This document shows positions 7,390 through 15,077 of a DNA stretch of 26,249 nt, in pieces. Origin of the DNA: a virus; the IMG/VR virus record IMGVR_UViG_3300025010_000216, positions 1-26,249 of that record. One strand, written 5' to 3'. The notes below the pieces were generated by a model. The model searched no databases and was not told the DNA's origin. It worked only from the letters and a program-made list of their open reading frames with translations. The position numbers and the translations under genes are program-made. Position 1 is the first letter of the stretch. Each line of letters opens with the position of its first letter.

Positions 7390-9015
7390 TTGGGAAAGCA
7401 AATTACATATGAAAGCATTAAAGAATATATTGATAACGAAACGACTGGTAATTGTTGTAAATTAATTACCACACAAAAAGATTTTGAGATTGAGAAATTA
7501 AAGCAAAATAAAAGTAATGTAAGTGTTAAATTAAAAATTCAATGCGGATGTACAGATAAAAATATATTTGAGACAAGTTTTGATAAATTCAAAAGTAGAA
7601 ATAAAAAACAATGTAATATTTGTGGTAAATTAATCACAAGAAATAAAAGATTACTATCATATGAATATGTTAAAAATTATATTGAAATTGAAAGTAATTC
7701 TGGATGTGAATTAATTAGTAATGAATATATTGGAATATTTGATAAACTTGAAACAAAATGTAAGTGTGGGAATCATTTTTATGTTAGTTTTGATGCTTTT
7801 AAGTATAATAATGTAAGAAGATGTTCTGAATGCTATAAAAAATCAATGAGTAAAATTAAAACACTATCTTATGAAGAAGTTAAAAATTTTATTGAAGTTG
7901 AATCAGAAAGTGGTTGTGAATTATTAAGTACAGAATACATAAATGCACATGAAAATTTAAAAGTAAAATGTAAATGTGGAAATGATTTTAATGTTTGTTT
8001 TAATAAATTTAAATCAGATAATCAAAGACAATGTCAAGAATGTGGATATAAAAGTATAGGAAATAAGTTAAGAAAACCATATGAAATAGTAAAATATTTT
8101 ATAGAAGTAAAAAGTGAAAGCAATTGTAAGTTAATAAGTAAAAAATATATAGATGCAAAAAGTAATCTAGATATCGAATGTAAATGTGGAAATAAATTTA
8201 CTACAACATATGATAATTTTTCAAGTGGTAAAAGGCAATGTGAAGTATGTGCTATGAATTTACTTTCAGAAAAATTTAAAATACCATATTGTGATATAAA
8301 AGCAATTATTGAAGGAGATAATAGTAATGGATGCAAGTTAATAACTAGTGAAATTGATTATATTAATACAAATGAAAATATTATTATTGAATGTAGATGT
8401 GGTAATAAATTCACTACGACATATAATAATTTTTTATATCAAAATAAAAAACAATGTGATGATTGTGCAAAACTCAATAAGAAACTAACTTGTTTAGCAA
8501 AATTTGGTTTTGAACATCCTATGAAAAATAAAGAGGTATCTGCAAAAGTAAGAGAAACTTTATTTAAAAATGGCAATGCTCCATGTTCTAAACAGCAAAT
8601 TTATGTTCATCAATTAATTGGTGGAGAAATAAATTATCCATACTATAATGCTTCTTTAGATGTTGCTTTTCCAGAAGAAAAATTATACGTTGAATGTGAT
8701 TTTGGAGGACATTGGTTATCAATTAAATTAGGTGGTTTAACACAAGATGCATTTGATAAGAAACAAAGAAATAGATGGTATTCATTATATCGTTCTAACT
8801 GGAGGAGTATAAATATCATCTCACGCAATGACAATCTCCCATCAGACCAAACAATCCTAGAAATGATATCTTACGCACGTACATATCTACAAAACCATCA
8901 CTACATAAAATTTGATGTAGATAATAATAAAATAATTAATTCTCAAGGTGAATTTGATTATAACTATGGTGAATTAAGAAAAATTAAATTAACCGACTTA
9001 AAAGAAGCAATATAA
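7390..9015 (+). CDS. Homing-endonuclease-like protein with five zinc-ribbon repeats and EDxHD-type nuclease
   Basis: The gene starts at TTG 7390 after CGGAGGTAATGAA; 541 residues. The first about 370 residues are five tandem units of roughly 70 residues, each of the form YE-VK-FIE-ES-SGCELIS...CKCGN-F...C-x-x-C, which should bind zinc and contact DNA. Next comes CLAKFGFEHPMKNKEVSAKV, resembling the DUF723-type repeats of phage homing enzymes. The C-terminal nuclease (about 395-510) has SKQQ...LDVAF (D424), then YVECDFGGHW with E435, D437 and H441, fitting the EDxHD/Vsr-like PD-(D/E)XK family. It lies after the major capsid gene. Codon use shifts towards C-ending codons in the last about 40 codons of the nuclease region (8790-8910), suggesting a mosaic gene. 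Confidence 0.78.
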   Translation: MGKQITYESIKEYIDNETTGNCCKLITTQKDFEIEKLKQNKSNVSVKLKIQCGCTDKNIFETSFDKFKSRNKKQCNICGKLITRNKRLLSYEYVKNYIEIESNSGCELISNEYIGIFDKLETKCKCGNHFYVSFDAFKYNNVRRCSECYKKSMSKIKTLSYEEVKNFIEVESESGCELLSTEYINAHENLKVKCKCGNDFNVCFNKFKSDNQRQCQECGYKSIGNKLRKPYEIVKYFIEVKSESNCKLISKKYIDAKSNLDIECKCGNKFTTTYDNFSSGKRQCEVCAMNLLSEKFKIPYCDIKAIIEGDNSNGCKLITSEIDYINTNENIIIECRCGNKFTTTYNNFLYQNKKQCDDCAKLNKKLTCLAKFGFEHPMKNKEVSAKVRETLFKNGNAPCSKQQIYVHQLIGGEINYPYYNASLDVAFPEEKLYVECDFGGHWLSIKLGGLTQDAFDKKQRNRWYSLYRSNWRSINIISRNDNLPSDQTILEMISYARTYLQNHHYIKFDVDNNKIINSQGEFDYNYGELRKIKLTDLKEAI

Positions 9016-9030
9016 ATGCTTCTTTTTTAT
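9001..9030 (+). terminator. Rho-independent terminator overlapping the endonuclease stop
   Basis: AAAGAAGCA (9001-9009) pairs perfectly with TGCTTCTTT (9017-9025), loop of seven, then further T residues to 9028. The stem includes the last codons and the loop includes the TAA of the preceding endonuclease-like gene. Confidence 0.75.
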
Positions 9031-9091
9031 TTGCATTAAACTAAATAATCAAAAACAAAAAATAATAAAGGTTATATGGAGGGTAAAAATT

Positions 9092-9565
9092 ATGGCAATA
9101 GACATGAACAGTCGTTCAAAGGTTAGAAACTTATGTGATTGGAATGTGTCATGGGAAAGGTATTCTATGGAAGGTGACGAATTCATTAAAGCTAACCAAA
9201 CTGTATATATTCCTAATATGGAAATTGAAACACAAGTACAAAATAAAAATCTTTTCCTCTCTGGAAATGACGGGATAGGCTCACATGCTCGTTGCTATAT
9301 TGAAAATCCAGAAATGAGAGAACATCTTGGATTTGACAATAAAGAAGAAAAACGTACTCAGCTAATCCTAACAGATGATAAATGTAAAGAAATATTTGAT
9401 TATAAAACTTTCAGCACATTTAAGAAACATGTAACTGAAAATATTATTACTAATCAAGAAAAATCAAAAATAGTAAATTATGCTAAGAAAAATAAGATAA
9501 ATAATTATGAACAGATTCAGTTTATTACCGAATATACAAAATTACCATTTAAAAATGAAGATTAA
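9092..9565 (+). CDS. Virion-region protein of unknown function
   Basis: This 157-residue protein starts at ATG after GGAGGG. The first about 100 residues look beta-rich (SKVRNLCDWNVSWERYSMEGD, VYIPNMEIETQVQN, GNDGIGSHARCYIENPEMREHLGF), and the last 50 are helical and lysine-rich. I recall similar proteins downstream of capsid genes in other clostridial and bacillus phages but cannot give a function. It starts a run of short genes between capsid and head closure, so a capsid or neck accessory role is a fair inference. The next gene begins 15 bases after its stop, with the ribosome site directly behind the TAA. Confidence 0.5.
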   Translation: MAIDMNSRSKVRNLCDWNVSWERYSMEGDEFIKANQTVYIPNMEIETQVQNKNLFLSGNDGIGSHARCYIENPEMREHLGFDNKEEKRTQLILTDDKCKEIFDYKTFSTFKKHVTENIITNQEKSKIVNYAKKNKINNYEQIQFITEYTKLPFKNED

Positions 9566-9580
9566 AGGGAGTGAATAAAT

Positions 9581-9988
9581 ATGGCTGGTACTCCCCTTTC
9601 AGAAGTTTATGATGCATTTTTTATCAAATCAGGTAAAGATTATTCATATAAAGAAGATCAAGTATTTCAATTTTTTAAAACAGGTGTAAGTAAGTGCTAT
9701 AAAATTGTTTCAAATAAATTAGATTATATATCTGATGAAAATTATGATGGTGAATTTATTGAAATATTAGATCAAGATGAAATTGAATTAATTGCATTAA
9801 ATATGCTATTAGAAGAAAAAAGACAAAGAAAATCTGAACTAGATTATACTAAATCTTATTTAGGTACTAAGGATTTTAATAGATTGGTAGATAAGGTTTC
9901 TGAATATAAAATCATTAGTCAAAGTATGAAAGATTTAAAAGAAGATATTAAGGATTTTGAACAATCTTTTAAATCTTATGCTAATTAA
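9581..9988 (+). CDS. Probable head-tail adaptor (connector) protein
   Basis: This 135-residue, largely helical protein starts MAGTPLSEVYDAFFIKSGKDYS. The body contains EIELIALNMLLEEKRQRKSEL and ends in a charged helix (MKDLKEDIKDFEQSFKSY). Size, helix content, and location between the capsid gene and the head-closure-like gene fit SPP1 gp15/HK97 gp6-type adaptors that bind beneath the portal. The N-terminal TPLSEVY string recurs at residues 10-16 of the protein at 10275. No cysteine pair or known catalytic motif is visible. Confidence 0.5.
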   Translation: MAGTPLSEVYDAFFIKSGKDYSYKEDQVFQFFKTGVSKCYKIVSNKLDYISDENYDGEFIEILDQDEIELIALNMLLEEKRQRKSELDYTKSYLGTKDFNRLVDKVSEYKIISQSMKDLKEDIKDFEQSFKSYAN

Positions 9989-10006
9989 TGGAAGTGATAT
10001 ATTTTT

Positions 10007-10231
10007 ATGAATAATAAATATGAAAACAATATTTTAATAAAAACCCCTCAATGCGAGATGAGTTTAATTGATTTATGCAATAAAGAATATTTAAAAATTA
10101 ATCATATTATGCATATGATCGAAAAAGAATTTAATATTTCATTACATGATTATCCAGAATTAAGAGGTAAAATTCTTGATATAAGTAATTTTATTAAGAG
10201 AATACCCAATTATAAAATCGAAATGTTTTAA
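10007..10231 (+). CDS. Small protein of unknown function
   Basis: This 74-residue ORF has a ribosome site (GGAAGTGAT) and ATG start. It follows the adaptor-like gene by 18 bases and is followed by a 43-base gap to the next gene. It appears helical in the middle (KINHIMHMIEKEFNISLHDYPEL) with a basic end. I do not recognise the family. Codon use matches the neighbours and supports it as a real gene. Confidence 0.5.
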   Translation: MNNKYENNILIKTPQCEMSLIDLCNKEYLKINHIMHMIEKEFNISLHDYPELRGKILDISNFIKRIPNYKIEMF

Positions 10232-10274
10232 ATGTAATATAAGTTTACAAATATAAATAAGGAGGAAATAAATA

Positions 10275-11024
10275 ATGGGATATAGTGATTTTAGTTTTAA
10301 AACACCATTATCTGAGGTTTATAAAGATATTACCCCAGGATTGGTAGTAGCTTCAAAAGCAGTAATAACAGATGCAAATAATAAAGTTGATACATTAGAC
10401 ATTACTGCACCTAAAATTGGTGGGGTTGCAGTAACAACTACTTCTGCTGAACTTAATATTTTAGACGATTTAACTAGAGGTTCAATTATTGTTGGTGGAG
10501 AAAATGACACTACAGATGTATTAGATGCAAAAACTTCTGGACAAATACTTATTGGTGATGGTACTGATTTAGTATCTGTTGTTGTAGGTGGAGATGCTAG
10601 TTTAGGAGCAGATGGAACCTTAGCATTAGCAGTTCCTAAATTATCATATATAAATAAAATATGTACTATTGCTAATTTTACAGATGATGGTGGTACTTCT
10701 GGTCATATCGACTTTACTTCACAATTACCTGCTGGAGCAATTGTTGTTGGATTTAAGGCTGTTGTTAGTGCTGGTTTTGCTGGTGATACATCTGCCGTAA
10801 TACAAATTGGTGTTGCTGGTACATTGGGTAAATTTTCAGCAAGTGTATCACAATCTGTTTTTGCCGCTGGAACTGTTGGTTCTGGTGCTCCAATGGATAC
10901 ATGTTTTAATGCTGTCGCCTCTACACCAAGGATTACCGTTACTGGCAATGCTGATTTTACAAGTATCGTTACTGAAGGTAATGGAGCAATGAATGTATAT
11001 TTGTATTATATTGTTACAGTATAA
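10275..11024 (+). CDS. Probable head fibre or other virion surface protein
   Basis: This 249-residue protein starts at ATG after AAGGAGG. Its first third resembles the shaft of phage fibre proteins: VTTTSAELNILDDLTRG matches the widespread (T/A)xAELNILDG fibre repeat, followed by GQILIGDGTD and GGDASLGADGTLAL. Residues about 120-249 form a glycine- and alanine-rich beta domain, probably the exposed tip. Its position between neck genes and head-closure gene, far from the tail fibre cluster, favours a capsid-attached fibre or decoration. The TPLSEVY string near the N-terminus is shared with the adaptor-like protein. Confidence 0.5.
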   Translation: MGYSDFSFKTPLSEVYKDITPGLVVASKAVITDANNKVDTLDITAPKIGGVAVTTTSAELNILDDLTRGSIIVGGENDTTDVLDAKTSGQILIGDGTDLVSVVVGGDASLGADGTLALAVPKLSYINKICTIANFTDDGGTSGHIDFTSQLPAGAIVVGFKAVVSAGFAGDTSAVIQIGVAGTLGKFSASVSQSVFAAGTVGSGAPMDTCFNAVASTPRITVTGNADFTSIVTEGNGAMNVYLYYIVTV

Positions 11025-11062
11025 TAAAATAATAAAATAAATATAATAAGGAGGAATTTATT

Positions 11063-11338
11063 ATGACTAGCTTTATAGGAAGAGAATTAACGGCGAACCA
11101 AGCTGAACAAAATGTAACTTTAGATATGGGATTTATTAATCTTATTGTAAACGATAGCGCAAATATAGTGACGATTAGTTTCGACATTGCTAGTGCAAGT
11201 GCAGCTAATAACTTAATGATTTTAAAAGCAGGAGAATCTAGACAAAATGTTGCTGTACCATTTAAAAAGTTATATTATAAAGCAGCAGCAGATGCTTCCG
11301 CAATGAGAATTGAAGGATTAACTAAAGCACCATTCTAA
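11063..11338 (+). CDS. Small virion-region protein
   Basis: This 91-residue, neutral, beta-rich protein starts at ATG after AAGGAGG. Sequence such as LDMGFINLIVNDSANIVTISFDI and MILKAGESRQNVAVPFKKLYYKA suggests a small beta-sandwich, like decoration or fibre-associated proteins. It directly follows the head-fibre-like gene, so the two may act together. The protein at 17158 has a similar general layout (a beta protein with I-x-I-L-x-x-G/S-E segments). No family recognised. Confidence 0.45.
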   Translation: MTSFIGRELTANQAEQNVTLDMGFINLIVNDSANIVTISFDIASASAANNLMILKAGESRQNVAVPFKKLYYKAAADASAMRIEGLTKAPF

Positions 11339-11394
11339 AGATTTTATATTAAAGGATAAATATTATTTTATTTATCCTTTAATAATATAAATCT
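11339..11394 (+). terminator. Long hairpin between virion genes
   Basis: 11348-11362 pairs perfectly over 15 bases with 11369-11383 (ATTAAAGGATAAATA with its complement), and outer arms AGATTT (11339-11344) and AAATCT (11389-11394) can extend it. There is no following T-run, so it may be a processing or attenuation hairpin and not a full terminator. It ends 13 bases before the next gene's GTG. Confidence 0.5.
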
Positions 11395-11406
11395 GCTAAA
11401 AGGACA

Positions 11407-12609
11407 GTGAATAATAATAATATGAATATTAGACAAGAATGGTTAAATACTGATAACACTTCTCAATTCTATTCAGCAGAAGAAACAATAAGTGAAGTAA
11501 AAGATAATTTTGATATTCGTAGATATTATAGTGCTGAAGGAGCAGATGTAATTGTAGATGGAGTAACTTGTAGAGCATTAATTCAATATTTTACTAATCC
11601 ATTAAATCAAGCAAAATATGATAGAAAATTACATGTTCCAATGGAAATTAATATTAATACTGGTTCTATTATTGACTATGATGGTTTTAAATGGTTGGTA
11701 ACAGGAAGTATTGATGATATACAAGCATATAAAAGTGCTGGTATGGTAAAATGCAACAACACCACATTAAATTTCTACGATCAATCACATATCTTACATG
11801 AAATTCCTTGTATAATTAATAAATCACTTACTCTTGACACTAATGAGAATAAATATATTACTACTGTTGATAATGAATTTTATTTAACTGTAGCAAATAC
11901 ATCAATAACTCAACAAATTAAAGTTAATAATATTTATAAAATTGGAACATATAATTATCAAATTTCAAGTGTTCCAGATGATATTTCACAGAATGGATTA
12001 TTAATATTTAAAATGAAGTATAATGAAGTTGAACAAGAAAGTCATGTTTATCAACTTTCTATCCTTAACAGTGATAGTTTGCAAATTTCTCAATCTCAAC
12101 AATTAATTATTAATTGTGAATTGAAAGATAATAATGTGATTATTTCATCTCCTACTTTAGTTTATTCTTCAAGCAATGAAACTATTGCTACTATATCTAA
12201 TATAGGTGAAGTGACAATATTAGGTTTAGGAACAGTGACTTTTAATGTTTCTATGGAAAGTGATTTAAGTATTAATGATAGTATTAATGTTGAAATTATT
12301 CAGGATGAAATCCACAATTACACTGTAGAGATCGTAGGTACAAACTTTATTACAAAAGGATTTACAAGTAATTATAATTGTGTATTTAAGGATAATGGAA
12401 ATTTAATAACATCTCAATCTGAATTTTATTTAACTGCCGATGATGGAGTTAGTACCACTACACTTGCTGAGGTTGTAAGTCAGGATAGTGTTAATAATAC
12501 ATGTGTTATGAAGGGTAATAATATTGGGTATGTGAAGTTATTTACAAAAAATTTAGATGGAAGTATTGTTAGTAATGGATTTAGGGTTCAGATTAAAAAT
12601 TTATTTTAA
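11407..12609 (+). CDS. Head-closure-like protein with C-terminal Ig-like (BIG2-type) domains
   Basis: This 400-residue protein starts at GTG 11407, or at ATG 11422 five codons later; the weak ribosome site AAAAGGACAG fits either. Residues about 1-130 (RQEWLNTDNTSQFYSAEETI, then KYDRKLHVPMEI, GSIIDYDGFKWLVTGSIDD) resemble phage stopper/head-closure proteins that plug the connector. The rest is beta-rich: about 215-300 contains YSSSNETIATISNIGEVTI, a BIG2-type Ig-like domain, and about 300-400 looks like a second domain. A stopper of SPP1 gp16 type is near 110 residues, so this one has about 270 extra residues that may project from the neck. Confidence 0.5.
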   Translation: MNNNNMNIRQEWLNTDNTSQFYSAEETISEVKDNFDIRRYYSAEGADVIVDGVTCRALIQYFTNPLNQAKYDRKLHVPMEININTGSIIDYDGFKWLVTGSIDDIQAYKSAGMVKCNNTTLNFYDQSHILHEIPCIINKSLTLDTNENKYITTVDNEFYLTVANTSITQQIKVNNIYKIGTYNYQISSVPDDISQNGLLIFKMKYNEVEQESHVYQLSILNSDSLQISQSQQLIINCELKDNNVIISSPTLVYSSSNETIATISNIGEVTILGLGTVTFNVSMESDLSINDSINVEIIQDEIHNYTVEIVGTNFITKGFTSNYNCVFKDNGNLITSQSEFYLTADDGVSTTTLAEVVSQDSVNNTCVMKGNNIGYVKLFTKNLDGSIVSNGFRVQIKNLF

Positions 12610-12657
12610 TTAAAATAAATTACTTAGATTAATATTATAATAATTTAATAATGGTTG

Positions 12658-12723
12658 CTTATTAAGGTTGCAAACTTAATAAGTGTAAAACAACAAGACT
12701 ATGCCGTTACATAGTCTTTTTTT
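12658..12723 (+). terminator. Hairpin/pseudoknot followed by Rho-independent terminator
   Basis: First hairpin: CTTATTAAG (12658-12666) with CTTAATAAG (12675-12683). Its loop holds GTTG (12667-12670), complementary to CAAC (12691-12694), so an H-type pseudoknot is possible. Terminator: AAGACTATG (12695-12703) with CATAGTCTT (12710-12718), loop CCGTTA, and a T-run to 12723. It ends the neck gene block before the third endonuclease-like gene. Confidence 0.75.
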
Positions 12724-12761
12724 CCATTTATCTCTTTATAACGGAAAGGAGAATTTGAAAA

Positions 12762-14354
12762 ATGGGTAAAAGAAAATATACATACGAAGAAGTAAAACAT
12801 TTTATAGAAGTAGAAAGTAATAGTGATTGTAAACTCATATCAACTGAATATCATTGTAATTCAGACAATTTAATAATTGAATGTAGATGTGAGACAAGAT
12901 TTAATGCATCTTTTAGTAAATTTAAAGATCGTAATAAAAGACAATGTAATAAATGTAGTGGAATGATACCTTGGAATATAGATTCTATAAAACAATTTAT
13001 AGAAATAGATAGTATGAGTGGTTGTAAACTTATTTCTAAGATTTATACGGGGATAAAAGATAAAATAGATATAGAATGTAGGTGTGGAAGACCATTTAGT
13101 GTTTCTTTTGATGTATTTAAAAATAAAAAACAAAGACAATGTGGATATTGTAGTAATAAAATAAATTTAAACACTAACAATGTTAGAGAATATGTAAATG
13201 ATTTAGGTTATGAATTAATTAGTGATTATATAAATTCAAAAGAAAATATTATAATAAAAGATAAATATGGTTTTTATTATTGTGTTCTTTTTCATAATCT
13301 TAAAAAATATAAAACACTCCCAATAGCAAGTACTTCAAATATTTATAGTATTCAAAATATACAATTATGGTGTAAATTAAATATTAAATCATTTGAATTA
13401 ATTAGTAATACATACAAAAAAGGTAAACTTAAATGGAAATGTTTAAAAGATGATTGCGGTGAAATATTTGAAATGAGTTGGGATTGTATTCAAAGTGGAC
13501 AAAATTGTTCATATTGTGCAGGGAAAAAAGTAGGTTTATCAAATTGCCTAGCAACCAAAAATCCTGAACTTACAAAAGAATGGCACTCTACTAAGAATGG
13601 AAAGTTAACCCCATATGATGTTACTGCAAATAGCGGTAAAAAAATTTGGTGGCAATGTAGTAAAAACCCTAAACATGAGTGGGATGATTTTATATCAAAT
13701 AGAAATAAATCAATTAACTGTCCATACTGTTCACATGAAAGACCAAGTGAAGATTATAATTTATTAAAAGATAATCCTGAATTATGTGAAGAATGGGATT
13801 ATAAAAAGAACAAAAAGAAACCAGAAGAATATACCCCAGGTAGTGGAGAATATGTTTATTGGAAATGCAAAGAATGTGGACATGAATGGTATGCACAAAT
13901 TAATAGTAGAAATCGTGGGATTGGTTGTCCTGAATGTAATAAATCTAAAGGTGAAAAAGAATGTAAAAGAGTTTTTATATCTAAAGGTTTTATTGAAATT
14001 AGTCAAGAGGAATATAATATATTATCAGATATAGATAAAAACAAATACATATACTTTATTCCTCAAATGAAATTTGATAATCTAATTGGTCTTGGTGGTG
14101 GTCTTTTATCTTATGATTTTTATATACCAAAATATAATCTTCTCACAGAGTACGATGGTGAATTTCATTATAAACCAATTAAAAAATATAAAAATGAACC
14201 TATGAAATACGCAGAAGAAAGATTAAGAAAACAGCAAATACATGATAAGTTTAAAGATGAATATGCACAAGATAATAAAATAATTTTATTAAGGATTCCC
14301 TATTGGGATTTTGATAACATCGAATCAATCCTTACTAAAGAATTAGGTTTATAA
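12762..14354 (+). CDS. Homing-endonuclease-like protein with zinc ribbons and EDxHD-type nuclease
   Basis: This 530-residue protein starts at ATG after AAAGGAG. Two N-terminal repeats (YEEVKHFIEVESNSDCKLIS...CRC...C-x-x-C) are the same unit as in the gene at 7390. The centre has treble-clef/zinc-ribbon units of DUF4379 type: NPELTKEWHSTKNGKLTPYD with WWQCSKNPKHEW and CPYC, then a second with WKCKECGHEWYAQI and CPEC. The C-terminal nuclease has YDFYIPKYNLLTEYDGEFHY (D452, E463, D465, H469) and a helix with K/R residues ending ILLRIPYWD, the standard EDxHD core. It lies after head closure and before tail genes. The shared N-terminal repeats with the gene at 7390, but different central ribbons, show modular shuffling. 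Confidence 0.8.
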   Translation: MGKRKYTYEEVKHFIEVESNSDCKLISTEYHCNSDNLIIECRCETRFNASFSKFKDRNKRQCNKCSGMIPWNIDSIKQFIEIDSMSGCKLISKIYTGIKDKIDIECRCGRPFSVSFDVFKNKKQRQCGYCSNKINLNTNNVREYVNDLGYELISDYINSKENIIIKDKYGFYYCVLFHNLKKYKTLPIASTSNIYSIQNIQLWCKLNIKSFELISNTYKKGKLKWKCLKDDCGEIFEMSWDCIQSGQNCSYCAGKKVGLSNCLATKNPELTKEWHSTKNGKLTPYDVTANSGKKIWWQCSKNPKHEWDDFISNRNKSINCPYCSHERPSEDYNLLKDNPELCEEWDYKKNKKKPEEYTPGSGEYVYWKCKECGHEWYAQINSRNRGIGCPECNKSKGEKECKRVFISKGFIEISQEEYNILSDIDKNKYIYFIPQMKFDNLIGLGGGLLSYDFYIPKYNLLTEYDGEFHYKPIKKYKNEPMKYAEERLRKQQIHDKFKDEYAQDNKIILLRIPYWDFDNIESILTKELGL

Positions 14355-14374
14355 AAGTAAGAGGTGATGCTAAT

Positions 14375-14413
14375 TTGATTGTATTAAAAAATTTAATTAA
14401 AGTGAGTTGGTGA
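14375..14413 (+). CDS. Possible 12-codon ORF coupled to the tail terminator gene
   Basis: AAGAGGTGAT (14359-14368) is a strong ribosome site positioned for TTG 14375, which opens 12 codons (MIVLKNLIKVSW) and stops at TGA 14411-14413, overlapping the region of the next start (TGATAATG). It may be a leader that couples translation to the next gene, or the truncated start of a gene cut by the endonuclease insertion. Confidence 0.25.
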   Translation: MIVLKNLIKVSW

Positions 14414-14415
14414 TA

Positions 14416-14940
14416 ATGTCAAATATTATACAATTATCAAATGCAGGAAATATATTATCAAATGTCGGTAATAAATTAATACAAAACAAAAATTTAATGC
14501 GTTGCATTGCATATGATACACCTGATGCTTTATCACCTTCTTTACCAGATATTCCTATAGAAGAAATAATTAAATTAGTAGGCAAAGGTGATGATCCATT
14601 AAATCAACAAAAAATTTATAAATATCCTTTTACTAATAACATAATAGATAAAGTTCGTTCAGAACTTCGTTTTTTTATTCCTAAATTTAAACCAGATAAT
14701 ATTTATATTACTGGAACATATATAGGATTTGAAGCAATTACTTATAATACTTTGATAGATTTAGAAGATAATAAACTTAGATATTTAGTGATGGTTCAAG
14801 AAATCTTAAATTCATTAAATGGATTTGATTGTGGTGGTATTGGTTTATTATATTTAACACAAAATTCATCTATTAATATTATATCTTATAATAATAATTA
14901 TTCAGGTTATACCTTCTTTTTATCTACTAGATTAAGATAG
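14416..14940 (+). CDS. Probable tail terminator/tail completion protein
   Basis: The best start is ATG 14416 (MSNIIQLSNAGN, 174 residues); in-frame TTG 14407 and GTG 14410 just upstream are alternatives. The protein has an N-terminal helix, then mixed alpha/beta sequence with strands around NIYITGTYIGFEAITYN, LRYLVMVQEILNSLNGF and YSGYTFFLSTRLR. This arrangement and the place between head closure and tail tube fit lambda gpU/SPP1 gp17-type proteins that cap the tail tube and join it to the head. No diagnostic motif is visible, so the name is contextual. Confidence 0.45.
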   Translation: MSNIIQLSNAGNILSNVGNKLIQNKNLMRCIAYDTPDALSPSLPDIPIEEIIKLVGKGDDPLNQQKIYKYPFTNNIIDKVRSELRFFIPKFKPDNIYITGTYIGFEAITYNTLIDLEDNKLRYLVMVQEILNSLNGFDCGGIGLLYLTQNSSINIISYNNNYSGYTFFLSTRLR

Positions 14941-15014
14941 TAAATATAAATGTAATATTATTATAATAATTATTTTGTATGTTACAACTTAATAATATAA
15001 AAACTAAGTGATTT

Positions 15015-15044
15015 AAAACTACATTCAATATGTAGTTTTTTATT
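15015..15044 (+). terminator. Rho-independent terminator
   Basis: AAAACTACA (15015-15023) pairs with TGTAGTTTT (15031-15039), loop TTCAATA, followed by TTTATTTT. It separates the tail-terminator-like gene from the tail tube gene. Confidence 0.75.
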
Positions 15045-15077
15045 TTATAAATTAAAAATATAAGGAGGAATTATATC

